Shown: in pieces, positions 32,516-40,310 of the stretch
Layout: each line of letters begins with the position of its first letter
How positions within the stretch are numbered: position 1 is the stretch's first letter
From: JAGVSZ01 sp019137045
GTDB lineage: Bacteria > Pseudomonadota > Gammaproteobacteria > Burkholderiales > SG8-39
Direction: 5' to 3'
DNA: 64,000 bases
NCBI GenBank assembly: GCA_046347635.1
Contig: JAXMFT010000004.1
Coordinates: 248,001 to 312,000, forward strand
Program-made: the position numbers and the translations under genes
The notes under the pieces: model-generated
What the model was told of the DNA's origin: nothing
Database searches by the model: none
Seen by the model: the letters and a program-made list of their open reading frames with translations, nothing else

Positions 32516-33469
32516 ATGAAACGGCTTGCCTCGATGCTCCTCGCGCTCGCGTTCGCCGGCACGGCGCTGGCACAGTACCCGGCGAAGCCGGTGCGCATCG
32601 TCGTGCCGTACCCGCCGGGCGGGACGGTCGACGTGGTCGCGCGCAACCTCGCCCAGCAGCTCACGGTCCAGACCGGGCAGCAGTTCATCGTCGACAACCG
32701 CGCGGGCGCGAACGGGACGATCGGCAGCGACTTCGTGTCGAAAGCCGCGCCCGACGGCTACACGCTGCTCGTGCAGGCGTCGATCTTCGTGATCAACCCG
32801 CTGTTCCTGAAGAACGTCCCGTACGACGTGCAGCGCGACTTCACCGCGGTGGCCAACATCGGCTCGGTGCCGCTGCTGGTCACCGCGCATCCGAGCGTGC
32901 CGGCGTCGAACCTGCGCGAGTTCGTCGCCCTCGTGCGCGCGCAGCCGGAGCGCTACACCTTCGCCACCACCGGCCTCGGCTCGGCCGGGCACCTCACCGA
33001 GGAGGTGATCAAGCGCGACGCCGGGCTCGCGATCCTGATCGTGCCCTACACGGGCGCCGGGCCGGCGCTCACCGACATCGTCGGGGGGCAGGTGAGCGCG
33101 CTCGCCGACCCGCTGCCCTCGTCCTATCCGCACGTCAAGAGCGGCCGCCTCAAGGCGCTCGCGGTGACGAGCCGGGAGCGGATCGCGTTCATGCCGGACG
33201 TGCCGACGATGGCCGAGTCGGGCTTCCCCGGCTTCGAGATGCTGTCGTGGTACGGGCTGTGGGGGCCGCCCGGAATGCCGCAGGAGGTGGTGGACCGTCT
33301 CGCGGCCGAGACCGCGAAGGCCGCCAGGTCGGCCGAGATGCGCGAGAAGCTCGCCTCGCAGGGCTTCATCCCGGACGGGTCGGGGCCCGCCGCGTTCGCG
33401 GCCTACGTGAAGGACGAGATCGCGAAGTACGCGAAGATCGTCAAGGACGCGAACATCAAGGTCGATTGA
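32516..33469 (+). CDS. Bug-family tripartite tricarboxylate-type binding protein (1)
   Basis: A 317-residue periplasmic binding protein. A Sec signal peptide (MKRLASMLLALAFAGTALA) is cleaved before QYPAKP. Bug hallmarks follow: VRIVVPYPPGGTVDVVAR, VDNRAGANGTIGSDFV, APDGYTLL, VPYTGAGPALTDIVGGQVS, and GRLKALAVTSRERIAFMPDVPTMAE. These bind carboxylates for TctAB permeases or signalling. No TctA/TctB genes are in the window, so it is an orphan. Ends in a bidirectional terminator. Confidence 0.92.
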   Translation: MKRLASMLLALAFAGTALAQYPAKPVRIVVPYPPGGTVDVVARNLAQQLTVQTGQQFIVDNRAGANGTIGSDFVSKAAPDGYTLLVQASIFVINPLFLKNVPYDVQRDFTAVANIGSVPLLVTAHPSVPASNLREFVALVRAQPERYTFATTGLGSAGHLTEEVIKRDAGLAILIVPYTGAGPALTDIVGGQVSALADPLPSSYPHVKSGRLKALAVTSRERIAFMPDVPTMAESGFPGFEMLSWYGLWGPPGMPQEVVDRLAAETAKAARSAEMREKLASQGFIPDGSGPAAFAAYVKDEIAKYAKIVKDANIKVD

Positions 33470-33489
33470 GCGGCGCCGCCCGCGACGAA

Positions 33490-33511
33490 AAAGGGGGCCG
33501 CAGCCCCCTTT
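33490..33511. terminator. Bidirectional intrinsic terminator
   Basis: A 9-bp stem AAAGGGGGC / GCCCCCTTT with CGCA loop, flanked by A and T residues, sits between the convergent Bug gene and the Lys-rich gene. It can serve both directions. Confidence 0.75.
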
Positions 33512-33529
33512 GATCGCGCCGCCGCGCCC

Positions 33530-33748
33530 TCAGCGCTTCTTCTTCGCGGCCCGCTTCTTCGCCGCGCGCTTCTTCGCGGCGGCCTTCTCGCCCTTCGTGC
33601 GCGCGGCGAGATCGGCGCGATGCGCGCGCTCGTAGGTCTGGATGTCCTTGAAGCGGCCCTTCGCGTCGCGCACGGCGTAGAGCTTCTTGCCCGCGCTGCT
33701 CCGGTGGGTGGTGCGGCGCGCCTTCTTCCTTGCTTTCTTTGCTGCCAT
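33530..33748 (-). CDS. Lysine/arginine-rich histone-like small protein
   Basis: A 72-residue very basic protein. ATG 33748 is preceded by GAAAGGGGG. It has Lys/Ala/Arg-rich ends (AAKKARKKARR and KKRAAKKRAAKKKR) around a short core, LYAVRDAKGRFKDIQTYERAHRADLA. Such proteins resemble bacterial H1-like nucleoid proteins, but the core (DAKGRFKDIQTY) looks like a small distinct conserved motif. It should bind nucleic acid. It lies downstream of the MetE-like gene, 23 bp away, and is probably co-transcribed. Confidence 0.65.
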   Translation of the reverse strand: MAAKKARKKARRTTHRSSAGKKLYAVRDAKGRFKDIQTYERAHRADLAARTKGEKAAAKKRAAKKRAAKKKR

Positions 33749-33771
33749 TCGCGGCCCCCTTTCAGGCGAGT

Positions 33772-34815
33772 TCAATTCGAAGCGAATTCCCTGCGCAGGA
33801 TCTTCGCAGCCTCGACCATCGCCTTCATCTTGCCGAACGCGACGTCCCGCGGAAGGTACTTCATGCCGCAGTCGGGCGCAAGGATGACGTCCTCCTTGCG
33901 CACGTAGGGCAGGGCGCGCTTGATGCGGCCGGCGACGACCGCGGGGGTCTCGACGGCCATGTCGTCGAGGTTGATGCAGCCGACCATGATCTTCTTGCCC
34001 GCCAGCCGCGCGAGCACCGCGCAATCCAGGTTCGACTGCGCCGTCTCGATCGAGATCTGATCGCACCCGCAGCCGGCGAGCTCGGGCAGGAAGGAGTAAC
34101 CGGACGGTCGCTCGTGCAGGATCGCCGCGTAGCCGAAGCAGATGTGCAGCGCGGTCGTGCCGGTGACGCCGTCGAGGGCGCGGTTGAGCGCCGCGAGCCC
34201 GTAGCGCCGCGCCTGCTCCGGGCGCGCCTGCATGTACGGTTCGTCGATCTGCACGACGTCGGCGCCGGCGGCGAACAGGTCGCGGATCTCCTCGTTCACC
34301 GCCGCGGCGTAGTCCAACGCCGCCGCCTCCTCGCTCGGGTAGAAGTCGTTCTGCGCCTGCTGCAGCATCGTGAACGGTCCGGGCACGGTGATCTTCACCA
34401 TCCGGGTCGTGTGGCGCTTGAGGAACCGGAGGTCGTCGACCTCGACCGGATGCTTGCGCCGGATCTTCCCGACGATGCGCGGCACCGGGTTGGGGTGCCC
34501 CGAGCGGTCGAGCGCGGTGCCGGGGCGGTCGATGTCCACGCCCTCGAGCGCAGTGGCGAAGCGGTTGGAGTAGCTCTCGCGCCGGATCTCGCCGTCGGTG
34601 ACGACGTCGAGGCCGGCCTCCTCCTGCGCCCTGATCGCGACGATCGTGGCGTCGTCCTGCGCCTCGGCGAGGTGCGGCTCCCGGATGCGCCACAGCTCCC
34701 GCGCGCGCACCCGCGGCGGAAAGCGCCCCGCGAGCCGCGCGCGGTCGATCAGCCATTCGGGCTGCGGGTAGCTGCCGACGAGGGTGGTGGGAAAGAGGAT
34801 CGCGCCTGCGGTCAC
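33772..34815 (-). CDS. Cobalamin-independent methionine synthase core protein (MetE C-terminal family)
   Basis: A 347-residue TIM barrel of the MetE catalytic family without the N-terminal folate-binding half. GTG 34815 overlaps the upstream gene (GTGA). Zinc ligands are visible: LHICFG (His, Cys), a Glu after LPELA and the last Cys in LAPDCGMKYLP. TTLVGSYPQPEWL and IDEPYMQARPE match COG0620. It should demethylate a donor onto a thiol; donors for such short forms are often unknown (methylated corrinoid protein or small molecules). Coupled to a nicotinate phosphoribosyltransferase-like gene. Confidence 0.88.
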   Translation of the reverse strand: MTAGAILFPTTLVGSYPQPEWLIDRARLAGRFPPRVRARELWRIREPHLAEAQDDATIVAIRAQEEAGLDVVTDGEIRRESYSNRFATALEGVDIDRPGTALDRSGHPNPVPRIVGKIRRKHPVEVDDLRFLKRHTTRMVKITVPGPFTMLQQAQNDFYPSEEAAALDYAAAVNEEIRDLFAAGADVVQIDEPYMQARPEQARRYGLAALNRALDGVTGTTALHICFGYAAILHERPSGYSFLPELAGCGCDQISIETAQSNLDCAVLARLAGKKIMVGCINLDDMAVETPAVVAGRIKRALPYVRKEDVILAPDCGMKYLPRDVAFGKMKAMVEAAKILRREFASN

Positions 34816-36032
34816 GGTTTCAGCCCCTGGAAGAGTTTCTCGCGGCCGAGCTTGATCCCGAACCGGCCGTCGTACATGAAGACATCGGCGGTGGCGAAGG
34901 TGTCGCCGTAGTTGTCCGGGATGAACGATCCGGTGCCGATGGCGTCGACCGGCGCGCGCGCATTGCCGAACATCTTGCACTTGAACAGGTTGAAGCCGGA
35001 GGAGGCCACCACCTTCGCCGCGTTGAACCCGGCGGCGTCGAGCTGCTGGCGCAGCTGGATGACCGCGGCGAGCGAGACCCCGGTCCCGAACAGCACCCGG
35101 CGCACCCGGTCCTTCACCACGTTGAGCGTGTCGGCGTCGAACGCCTCCTCGCCCATCACCGTGCGCACCGCCTCGTACTCGTTCAGCACGTGCAGCCAGT
35201 TGCTGACCACGTCCACCGATTTCTCGTAGCTCAAGCCTTCGGCGAAGCGGTCGCCGTGGGTGTCCAGGCGCAGGCTGAGGGTGCGCGTGCCGTTCGGATC
35301 GCGCGGCAGGACGTCGTTGAACCACCAGCGGCACACCTCGAGCGCGTCGGTGAACTCGCGGCCGTAGTAGTCGACCAGCACGGTGAGGTTGTCCCTGGGG
35401 TGCGCCTCGACGTACATCTGCGCCGCGCGCAGCGTCGAGCCGGCGTAGCCGACCAGCGCGTGCGGCATCGTGCCCAGGCCGCGGTCCATGCCGTAGAAGT
35501 GCGCGGTGAGGTCCTGCGAGGTGCCGATGAACCCGCTCGCCCCGTGCAGCTTCGCCATGCGGCTGCCGACCGCGGCGCCGTAGGCGGCGAGCTGCGTGAA
35601 GTCGTCGCCGCTCGCGTGGCGGGCGTGCATGTCGATGAACAGCGTCTTGGGCAGGTTCATCGCCATCTTGTAGGCGTTGTAGGCCGACACGCTCGCCACC
35701 CCGGTGCGCTGCAGGATCAGCGTCTCCAGCTCGAGCAGCTGCGCGAACGAGCCGGTGTAGGTGAACATCGGCTTCTGGTCGGGGACGAACGCGCCCTCCT
35801 CGTACAGGCGGGTGATCTTCAGCGGGGTCGCGTCGGCGGGGTAGTACTCGCGCAGCAGCTCGATCGCGGGGTTGATCGCGCAGATCACGCGCCGGCGCAT
35901 GAAAACGCCGTAGGTGACGGTCTTGTCGCCGAACTTCTCCACCACCTCGCGCGACTTGGAGAAGTACTTGTCGGTGCGCGCGCGCACGTATTCCGCCTTC
36001 ACGGCGGGCACGATCTCGAGCGGCTTCTGCAT
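34812..36032 (-). CDS. Nicotinate phosphoribosyltransferase-like protein
   Basis: A 406-residue type II phosphoribosyltransferase. I chose ATG 36032 (QKPLEIVPAVKAEYVRARTDKYF); 13 further in-frame residues upstream look unconserved. The family region GFIGTSQDLTAHFYGMDRGLGTMPHALVGY resembles nicotinate PRTases (PncB-like), which salvage nicotinate into NAD using PRPP and ATP. LRLDTHGDR and VVASSGFNLFK fit the phosphate-binding side of the barrel. Operon partner of a MetE-core protein; why NAD salvage and methyl transfer are coupled is unclear. Confidence 0.82.
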   Translation of the reverse strand: MQKPLEIVPAVKAEYVRARTDKYFSKSREVVEKFGDKTVTYGVFMRRRVICAINPAIELLREYYPADATPLKITRLYEEGAFVPDQKPMFTYTGSFAQLLELETLILQRTGVASVSAYNAYKMAMNLPKTLFIDMHARHASGDDFTQLAAYGAAVGSRMAKLHGASGFIGTSQDLTAHFYGMDRGLGTMPHALVGYAGSTLRAAQMYVEAHPRDNLTVLVDYYGREFTDALEVCRWWFNDVLPRDPNGTRTLSLRLDTHGDRFAEGLSYEKSVDVVSNWLHVLNEYEAVRTVMGEEAFDADTLNVVKDRVRRVLFGTGVSLAAVIQLRQQLDAAGFNAAKVVASSGFNLFKCKMFGNARAPVDAIGTGSFIPDNYGDTFATADVFMYDGRFGIKLGREKLFQGLKP

Positions 36033-36083
36033 GGCGGTCTCCGCTGCCGGACGGACGGCCCATTCTAGCAAGCCGTCCGCCGC

Positions 36084-36089
36084 TACAAT
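36084..36089 (+). promoter_or_regulatory. -10 box (TACAAT) placed for a leaderless transcript
   Basis: TACAAT ends 6 nt before ATG 36096, so transcription would begin at or next to the start codon. No ribosome site precedes the ATG. Confidence 0.5.
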
Positions 36090-36095
36090 CGCCGC

Positions 36096-36482
36096 ATGGT
36101 CTCGCGCAGGCAGATCGCCGCCGTCCTCGCCGCCGCCGCGCTCGCCTCGGGCTGCGCCTCGAACGTGGCGTCCTCGTTCAACCCCGGCGGCGTGCAGCCG
36201 GTCCTGCCCCCGGGCGGCGTCAAGGTGATCTCCGACGGCGGGCTCTACGTCTCGGCGACGATCGGGCTCTCCGCCGCGGCCGCGAACGTGCTGTCCGCGA
36301 TCTTCATCGCCGGCTTCCTCGCCGCCGGCAACGACCTGTCGCCCGTCCCGCCGCTGAAGATGCGCGCGGACCGCACGATCAACGTGCAGGACTGCACGCA
36401 GCCGATCGAGAACTGGTCGGCGAACCTGCGCTGCGCGAGCGCCGGGGAGCTGCGCGAGGCGCGGTCGGCGCAGGCCGAGTGA
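36096..36482 (+). CDS. Putative lipoprotein
   Basis: A 128-residue protein with a lipoprotein signal: basic VSRRQ, hydrophobic IAAVLAAAALA and lipobox ASGC at residues 17-20. The mature part has a Gly/Pro-rich stretch, a hydrophobic segment (IGLSAAAANVLSAIFIAGFLAAG) that may be a membrane helix, and two Cys near the end (QDCTQPIENWSANLRCAS) that could form a disulfide. No family recognised. Likely leaderless. Convergent with the GntR gene. Confidence 0.7.
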   Translation: MVSRRQIAAVLAAAALASGCASNVASSFNPGGVQPVLPPGGVKVISDGGLYVSATIGLSAAAANVLSAIFIAGFLAAGNDLSPVPPLKMRADRTINVQDCTQPIENWSANLRCASAGELREARSAQAE

Positions 36483-36501
36483 GCGGCGCGCGCGGCCGCA
36501 G

Positions 36502-37257
36502 TCAGCGCGCGGGCGACTTGCCGAGCTCGCTCGAGTAGGCGTGGTGGGCGGTGTTCACGCGGCTGCGCCGCAGCTCGACCGGCGCGTCGTGGTAGGTCAT
36601 CGCGAGGCGGTGGATCTCGAGCAGCGGCGCGCCCGGCGCCACCTTCAGGATGCGCGCGGACGCCCGGTCCGCCGCCGCCGCGCGCAGCCGCTCCGAGGCG
36701 TGCACGACGTTGATGCCGTAGCGCGTCTGGTAGAAGCCGTAGATGGTGCTGTCGCGCTCGCGGAACGCCTTCTCGGCGAGGTCGGGGAACAGCCGCTGCG
36801 CGAGCACGATGTCGTCGAGCACGATCGGCTCGCCGCCGAGCCGCAGCAGGTTGCGGATGCGCAGCACCCGCTCCCCCGGCGCGATGCGCAGCGCCGCGGC
36901 CTCGCGCGCCTCCGCGCGACCGCGCTCGAACGCGAGCAGCTCCGGCTCGGGCAGGTCGCGCTCGCCGTTGGCGCCGACGATGCGGAAGAACTGGAACATG
37001 AGGCGCGACGGGCCGTGCGTCGCCACGAACGTGCCGCGGCCCTGCTGGCGCACCAGGACCTGCTCGGCGACCAGCTCGTCCACCGCCCTGCGCAGGGTCC
37101 CGATCGAGACGCGAAAGCGCTGCGCGAGCCGGGCCTCGGACGGCAGCGCCGCCCCCGGCTCCCACTCGCGCGCCTGCAGGCTCGCGGTGAGCAGCCGCCT
37201 CACCTCCCGGTACAGCGGGGCGGCGGTGGCGGTGCCGGCGGCGAGCGGGTCGGTCAT
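36502..37257 (-). CDS. GntR-family regulator with UTRA domain (sulfonate operon)
   Basis: A 251-residue HutC-type GntR protein. The winged HTH spans about residues 15-80 (PLYREVRRLL, LPSEARLAQRFRVSIGTLRRAVDELVAEQVLVRQQGRGTFVA). The UTRA effector domain follows, with ERVLRIRNLL, FRERDSTIYGFYQTRYGI and APLLEIHRLAMTYHDAPVELRRS. ATG 37257. It is transcribed divergently from suyA, with paired repeats between, so it is probably the local repressor of the sulfonate operon. The effector might be DHPS, sulfolactate or a pathway intermediate. Known hps clusters in Cupriavidus use a LacI-type HpsR, so this is a different regulator class. Confidence 0.88.
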   Translation of the reverse strand: MTDPLAAGTATAAPLYREVRRLLTASLQAREWEPGAALPSEARLAQRFRVSIGTLRRAVDELVAEQVLVRQQGRGTFVATHGPSRLMFQFFRIVGANGERDLPEPELLAFERGRAEAREAAALRIAPGERVLRIRNLLRLGGEPIVLDDIVLAQRLFPDLAEKAFRERDSTIYGFYQTRYGINVVHASERLRAAAADRASARILKVAPGAPLLEIHRLAMTYHDAPVELRRSRVNTAHHAYSSELGKSPAR

Positions 37258-37292
37258 GGGCGGCGGGCGACGCATCCTAGCCTGCGCCGGCG

Positions 37293-37323
37293 AGTCATAC
37301 AAGTCATCTAGTTGACTCATACA
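37293..37323. promoter_or_regulatory. Operator-like repeats between GntR and suyA
   Basis: An inverted repeat AGTCA-N6-TGACT (37302-37317) is flanked by two direct copies of TCATACA (37295-37301 and 37317-37323) 22 bp apart. This is the only AT-rich patch in the gap and lies 58 bp before the suyA start, where a GntR dimer pair could bind. Confidence 0.6.
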
Positions 37324-37380
37324 GGCGCGCGGGCGTAGGGTGGCGCGGTTCCGGGCGCCCGGCATCTGCGAGGAGGCAGC

Positions 37381-37665
37381 GTGACCATCCATTTCGTCGT
37401 GCACGAGGACGGCGACGCCGTCGGCACCGTCGTGGTCGAGAACGTGAAGGCCGGCGACACGCTCACCGGCTGGGTCATGGAGCAGGACCGGACCGTGACC
37501 GTGAAGGTGCTGAACGACATCCCGATCGGCCACAAGGTCGCGCTCAAGGACCTGGGCAACGGCGACACCGTGATCAAGTACGGCGTCGACATCGGCCGCA
37601 CGGTGGCGCCGATCAGGCGGGGCGAGCACCTGCACGTGCACAACGTCAAGACCAAGCGCTGGTAG
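37381..37665 (+). CDS. suyA: (2R)-sulfolactate sulfo-lyase subunit alpha (SAF domain)
   Basis: A 94-residue SAF-domain protein, the small subunit of SuyAB. The sequence HFVVHEDGDAVGTVVVENVKAGD, then LNDIPIGHKVALKDL and GDTVIKYGVDIGRTVAPI, ending KTKRW, matches SuyA; the same fold is the N-terminal part of altronate dehydratase UxaA. Start GTG 37381 after GAGGAGG. With SuyB it splits (R)-sulfolactate into pyruvate and sulfite. A generic UxaA-type dehydratase is the alternative, but hpsN and sulfite oxidase in the same operon favour SuyA. Confidence 0.88.
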   Translation: MTIHFVVHEDGDAVGTVVVENVKAGDTLTGWVMEQDRTVTVKVLNDIPIGHKVALKDLGNGDTVIKYGVDIGRTVAPIRRGEHLHVHNVKTKRW

Positions 37666-37681
37666 ACCGGAGGGTCGAACG

Positions 37682-38857
37682 ATGGCAATGGATCTGGGCA
37701 AGGCGACCTTCCGCGGCTACCGCCGCGACAACGGCCGCGTCGGCGTGCGCAACCACGTGATCGTCCTGCCGGTCGACGACATCTCGAACGCCGCGGCCGA
37801 GGGCGTCGCGCGCAACGTGATGGGCACGATGGCGCTGCCGCACCCCTACGGCCGGCTCCAGTTCGGCGCCGACCTGGAGCTGCACTTCCGGACGCTGATC
37901 GGAACCGGCGCCAACCCGAACGTCGCCGCGGTGGTGGTGATCGGCATCGAGCCCGGCTGGACGCAGAAGGTGGTCGACGGGATCGCCGCGACCGGCAAGC
38001 CGGTGGCGGGATTCTCGATCGAGCACAACGGCGACACCGCGACGGTCATGGCCGCCTCGCGCAAGGCGAAGGAGTTCGTCCACTACGCGACCGGCCTGCA
38101 GCGCGTCGAGGCGCCGCTCAAGGACCTGTGGGTGTCCACGAAGTGCGGCGAGTCGGACACGACCTCGGGCTGCGGCGCGAACCCGACCGTCGGCAACGCG
38201 TTCGACAAGATGCACCCGCACGGCGTGACGCTGTGCTTCGGCGAGACCACCGAGATCACCGGCGGCGAGCACCTGGTCGCGGCGCGCTGCCGGACGCCTG
38301 CGATCCGCGAGCGGTTCATGTTCATGTTCAACCGCTATCAGGACATCATCAACCGGCACAAGACGAGCGACCTCTCGGACTCCCAGCCGACCAAGGGCAA
38401 CATCGCCGGCGGCCTGACCACGATCGAGGAGAAGGCGCTCGGCAACATCCAGAAGATCGGGCGCAAGTGCAGCGTGGACGGCGTGCTCGACAAGGCGGAG
38501 GCGCCCACCCACCCCGGCCTGTGGTTCATGGATTCCTCGTCCGCGGCGGCCGAGATGGTCACCCTGTGCGCCGCGGCGGGGTTCGTCGTGCACTTCTTTC
38601 CGACCGGCCAGGGCAACGTGATCGGCAACCCGATCCTGCCGGTGATCAAGCTGGGCGCGAACCCGAAGACGGTGCGCACGATGGCCGAGCACATCGACGT
38701 CGACGTGTCGGGGCTGCTGCGGCGCGAGCTCACGATGGACCAGGCCGGCGACAAGCTGCTCGAGTGCATGTTCGCGACCGCGAACGGGCGCTGGACCGCG
38801 GCCGAGGTGCTCGGTCACCGCGAGTTCGTCCTGACGCGGCTGTACGAGAGCGCCTGA
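37682..38857 (+). CDS. suyB: (2R)-sulfolactate sulfo-lyase subunit beta (UxaA family)
   Basis: A 391-residue UxaA-C family protein. YRRDNGRVGVRNHVIVLPVDDISNAA opens the domain; a conserved Cys/Glu segment KCGESDTTSGCGANPTVGNAFD and the later MDSSSAAAEMVTLCAAAG and FFPTGQGNVIGNPILPVIK are typical of the large subunit, which probably binds Fe. It forms the lyase with SuyA and performs the C-S cleavage that releases sulfite. suyA lies 16 nt upstream, and GGAGGG precedes the ATG. Confidence 0.88.
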   Translation: MAMDLGKATFRGYRRDNGRVGVRNHVIVLPVDDISNAAAEGVARNVMGTMALPHPYGRLQFGADLELHFRTLIGTGANPNVAAVVVIGIEPGWTQKVVDGIAATGKPVAGFSIEHNGDTATVMAASRKAKEFVHYATGLQRVEAPLKDLWVSTKCGESDTTSGCGANPTVGNAFDKMHPHGVTLCFGETTEITGGEHLVAARCRTPAIRERFMFMFNRYQDIINRHKTSDLSDSQPTKGNIAGGLTTIEEKALGNIQKIGRKCSVDGVLDKAEAPTHPGLWFMDSSSAAAEMVTLCAAAGFVVHFFPTGQGNVIGNPILPVIKLGANPKTVRTMAEHIDVDVSGLLRRELTMDQAGDKLLECMFATANGRWTAAEVLGHREFVLTRLYESA

Positions 38858-38867
38858 CCCGCGCGCC

Positions 38868-39110
38868 GTGCCGAGCCGCGTCTGCTACGTGCTCGCCGCG
38901 CTGCTGATGGCGCTGTACGCCGCGGCGGTCGTCGCGGGCAAGCTCGCGGTGAGCGCGGGCACCCCGAACCCGCTCGCGCTCGGCGACGTGGGCGAGTTCC
39001 TCGTCGTGCTCGCGTCGATCGCGCTCTTCGTGACCGCAATCCTGCTCGCGCCCGCGCGCGGGCCGCATCCCCGACCGGCAGCACCCACACAAAGGAGGAG
39101 ACCAGGATGA
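38868..39110 (+). CDS. Small two-helix membrane protein, coupled to TRAP binding protein
   Basis: An 80-residue protein from GTG 38868. It has two predicted transmembrane helices (VCYVLAALLMALYAAAVVAGKLA and LVVLASIALFVTAILLAP) and a basic Pro-rich tail. Its stop overlaps the TRAP binding-protein ATG (ATGA), so it is very likely translated. It is not a DctQ (that gene is separate). No family recognised; it may help assemble or regulate the TRAP transporter. Confidence 0.65.
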   Translation: MPSRVCYVLAALLMALYAAAVVAGKLAVSAGTPNPLALGDVGEFLVVLASIALFVTAILLAPARGPHPRPAAPTQRRRPG

Positions 39111-40261
39111 CAAGACCCCCGCACGCGACCCGCATCGACCTCGAACGGCGCCGCTTCATGGCGGTCGCCGGCCGCTACGGCTTCACGACCGCCGTGCTCG
39201 CGGCGTCGGGTGGCATCCTGTGGAGCGAGCGCGCGCTCGCGCAGAGCGCCGCCGAGGAGGCCGCCAAGCAGAAGGCGGCGAAGGTGACGATGCTCTTCGC
39301 CACCGAGTACAAGATCGAGGACTGGGCCGTCTACCCGGTTCCGCAGGCGCAGTTCAAGCACAACCTGGAGGCGGCGTCCAAGGGCCAGATCTACGTGAAG
39401 CTGCACCCGGCGGGACAGCTCGGCATCGGCGCCGCGCTCGCGCAGAAGGTGCAGGGCGGGACGGTGCAGGGCGGCGCGGTGTCGCTGTCCAACTTCTCTC
39501 CCTACGCGCCGGCGGTCGACCTGATCAACATCCCGTTCTGGTGCGGCGAGAACCAGCGCTTCGCCAACCTGGTGACCTCGCGCGCGTGGGACAAGGAGAT
39601 CACTCCGCGCGTGATCGGCCGCGGCTTCAAGCCGATCTTCTACTTCACCGTCGACCCGCGCACCGTCGCCACCCGGCGCGGCCACAAACCGGTGCGCACG
39701 CCGGCCGACATGCAGGGCATGAAGATGCGCGTACCGCCGTCCCAGCTCCTGCAGCAGTTCTACCGCCTGGCCGGCGCCAACCCGACGGTGGTGCCGTGGG
39801 GCGAGACCCCGACCGCGCTCAAGCAGGGCGTGGCCGACGGACTCGACCCGGCCATCACGGCGCTCGCGGTGTTCGGGTTCCAGGACGTACTCGCCAACAT
39901 CCTGGCGGTACGCTCGGTGCCCGACGCGCAGATGTTCGCCGCCAACGCGGGCTGGTACAACCAGCTCAACCCGGACCTCAAGAGCGCCTTCGACCTCGCG
40001 GCCGCGAAGACCCAGGCCGAGAGCTTCGTCCAGATCGCGAAGGCGCGCGCCAATGCGATCGCGATCCTGAAGAAGGGCGGCGCGCAGATCGCGGTGCCGA
40101 CCGACGCGGAGTACAAGCAGTGGGTCGAGGCGTGCGGCGAGCAGCGCAAGGAGTGGCACGACTTCAAGGTGAAGCTCGCCGGCTCGATCGACACCTTCGA
40201 GCGGCTGAAGGAGGCGGCGAACACCAAGGGGCCGATCACCGTCGCCGACTTCACCGGCTAG
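39107..40261 (+). CDS. TRAP transporter substrate-binding protein DctP family (sulfonate uptake)
   Basis: A 384-residue TRAP periplasmic receptor. The N-terminal ERRRFMAVAG with a long hydrophobic stretch and a cleavage site after RALAQ is a twin-arginine signal. Family regions include GQIYVKLHPAGQLG, GGTVQGGAVSLSNFSPYAP, MKMRVPPSQLLQQFYRLAGANPTVVPWGETPTALKQGVADG (substrate-carboxylate Arg region). By operon context the likely ligand is DHPS or sulfolactate. ATG 39107 overlaps the small membrane protein stop. Confidence 0.87.
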   Translation: MTRPPHATRIDLERRRFMAVAGRYGFTTAVLAASGGILWSERALAQSAAEEAAKQKAAKVTMLFATEYKIEDWAVYPVPQAQFKHNLEAASKGQIYVKLHPAGQLGIGAALAQKVQGGTVQGGAVSLSNFSPYAPAVDLINIPFWCGENQRFANLVTSRAWDKEITPRVIGRGFKPIFYFTVDPRTVATRRGHKPVRTPADMQGMKMRVPPSQLLQQFYRLAGANPTVVPWGETPTALKQGVADGLDPAITALAVFGFQDVLANILAVRSVPDAQMFAANAGWYNQLNPDLKSAFDLAAAKTQAESFVQIAKARANAIAILKKGGAQIAVPTDAEYKQWVEACGEQRKEWHDFKVKLAGSIDTFERLKEAANTKGPITVADFTG

Positions 40262-40310
40262 CGAACCCGGCGCGCGCGCCGGCCGGGGCCGGTGCGCGCG
40301 CCCCACCGCC

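Noticed and set aside
37381..38857. Altronate or galactarate dehydratase (UxaA/GarD) for the suyA/suyB pair
   Set aside because: Same superfamily, but the split small/large subunits and the HpsN, sulfite oxidase, SlcC and ComC neighbours fit sulfolactate sulfo-lyase far better.
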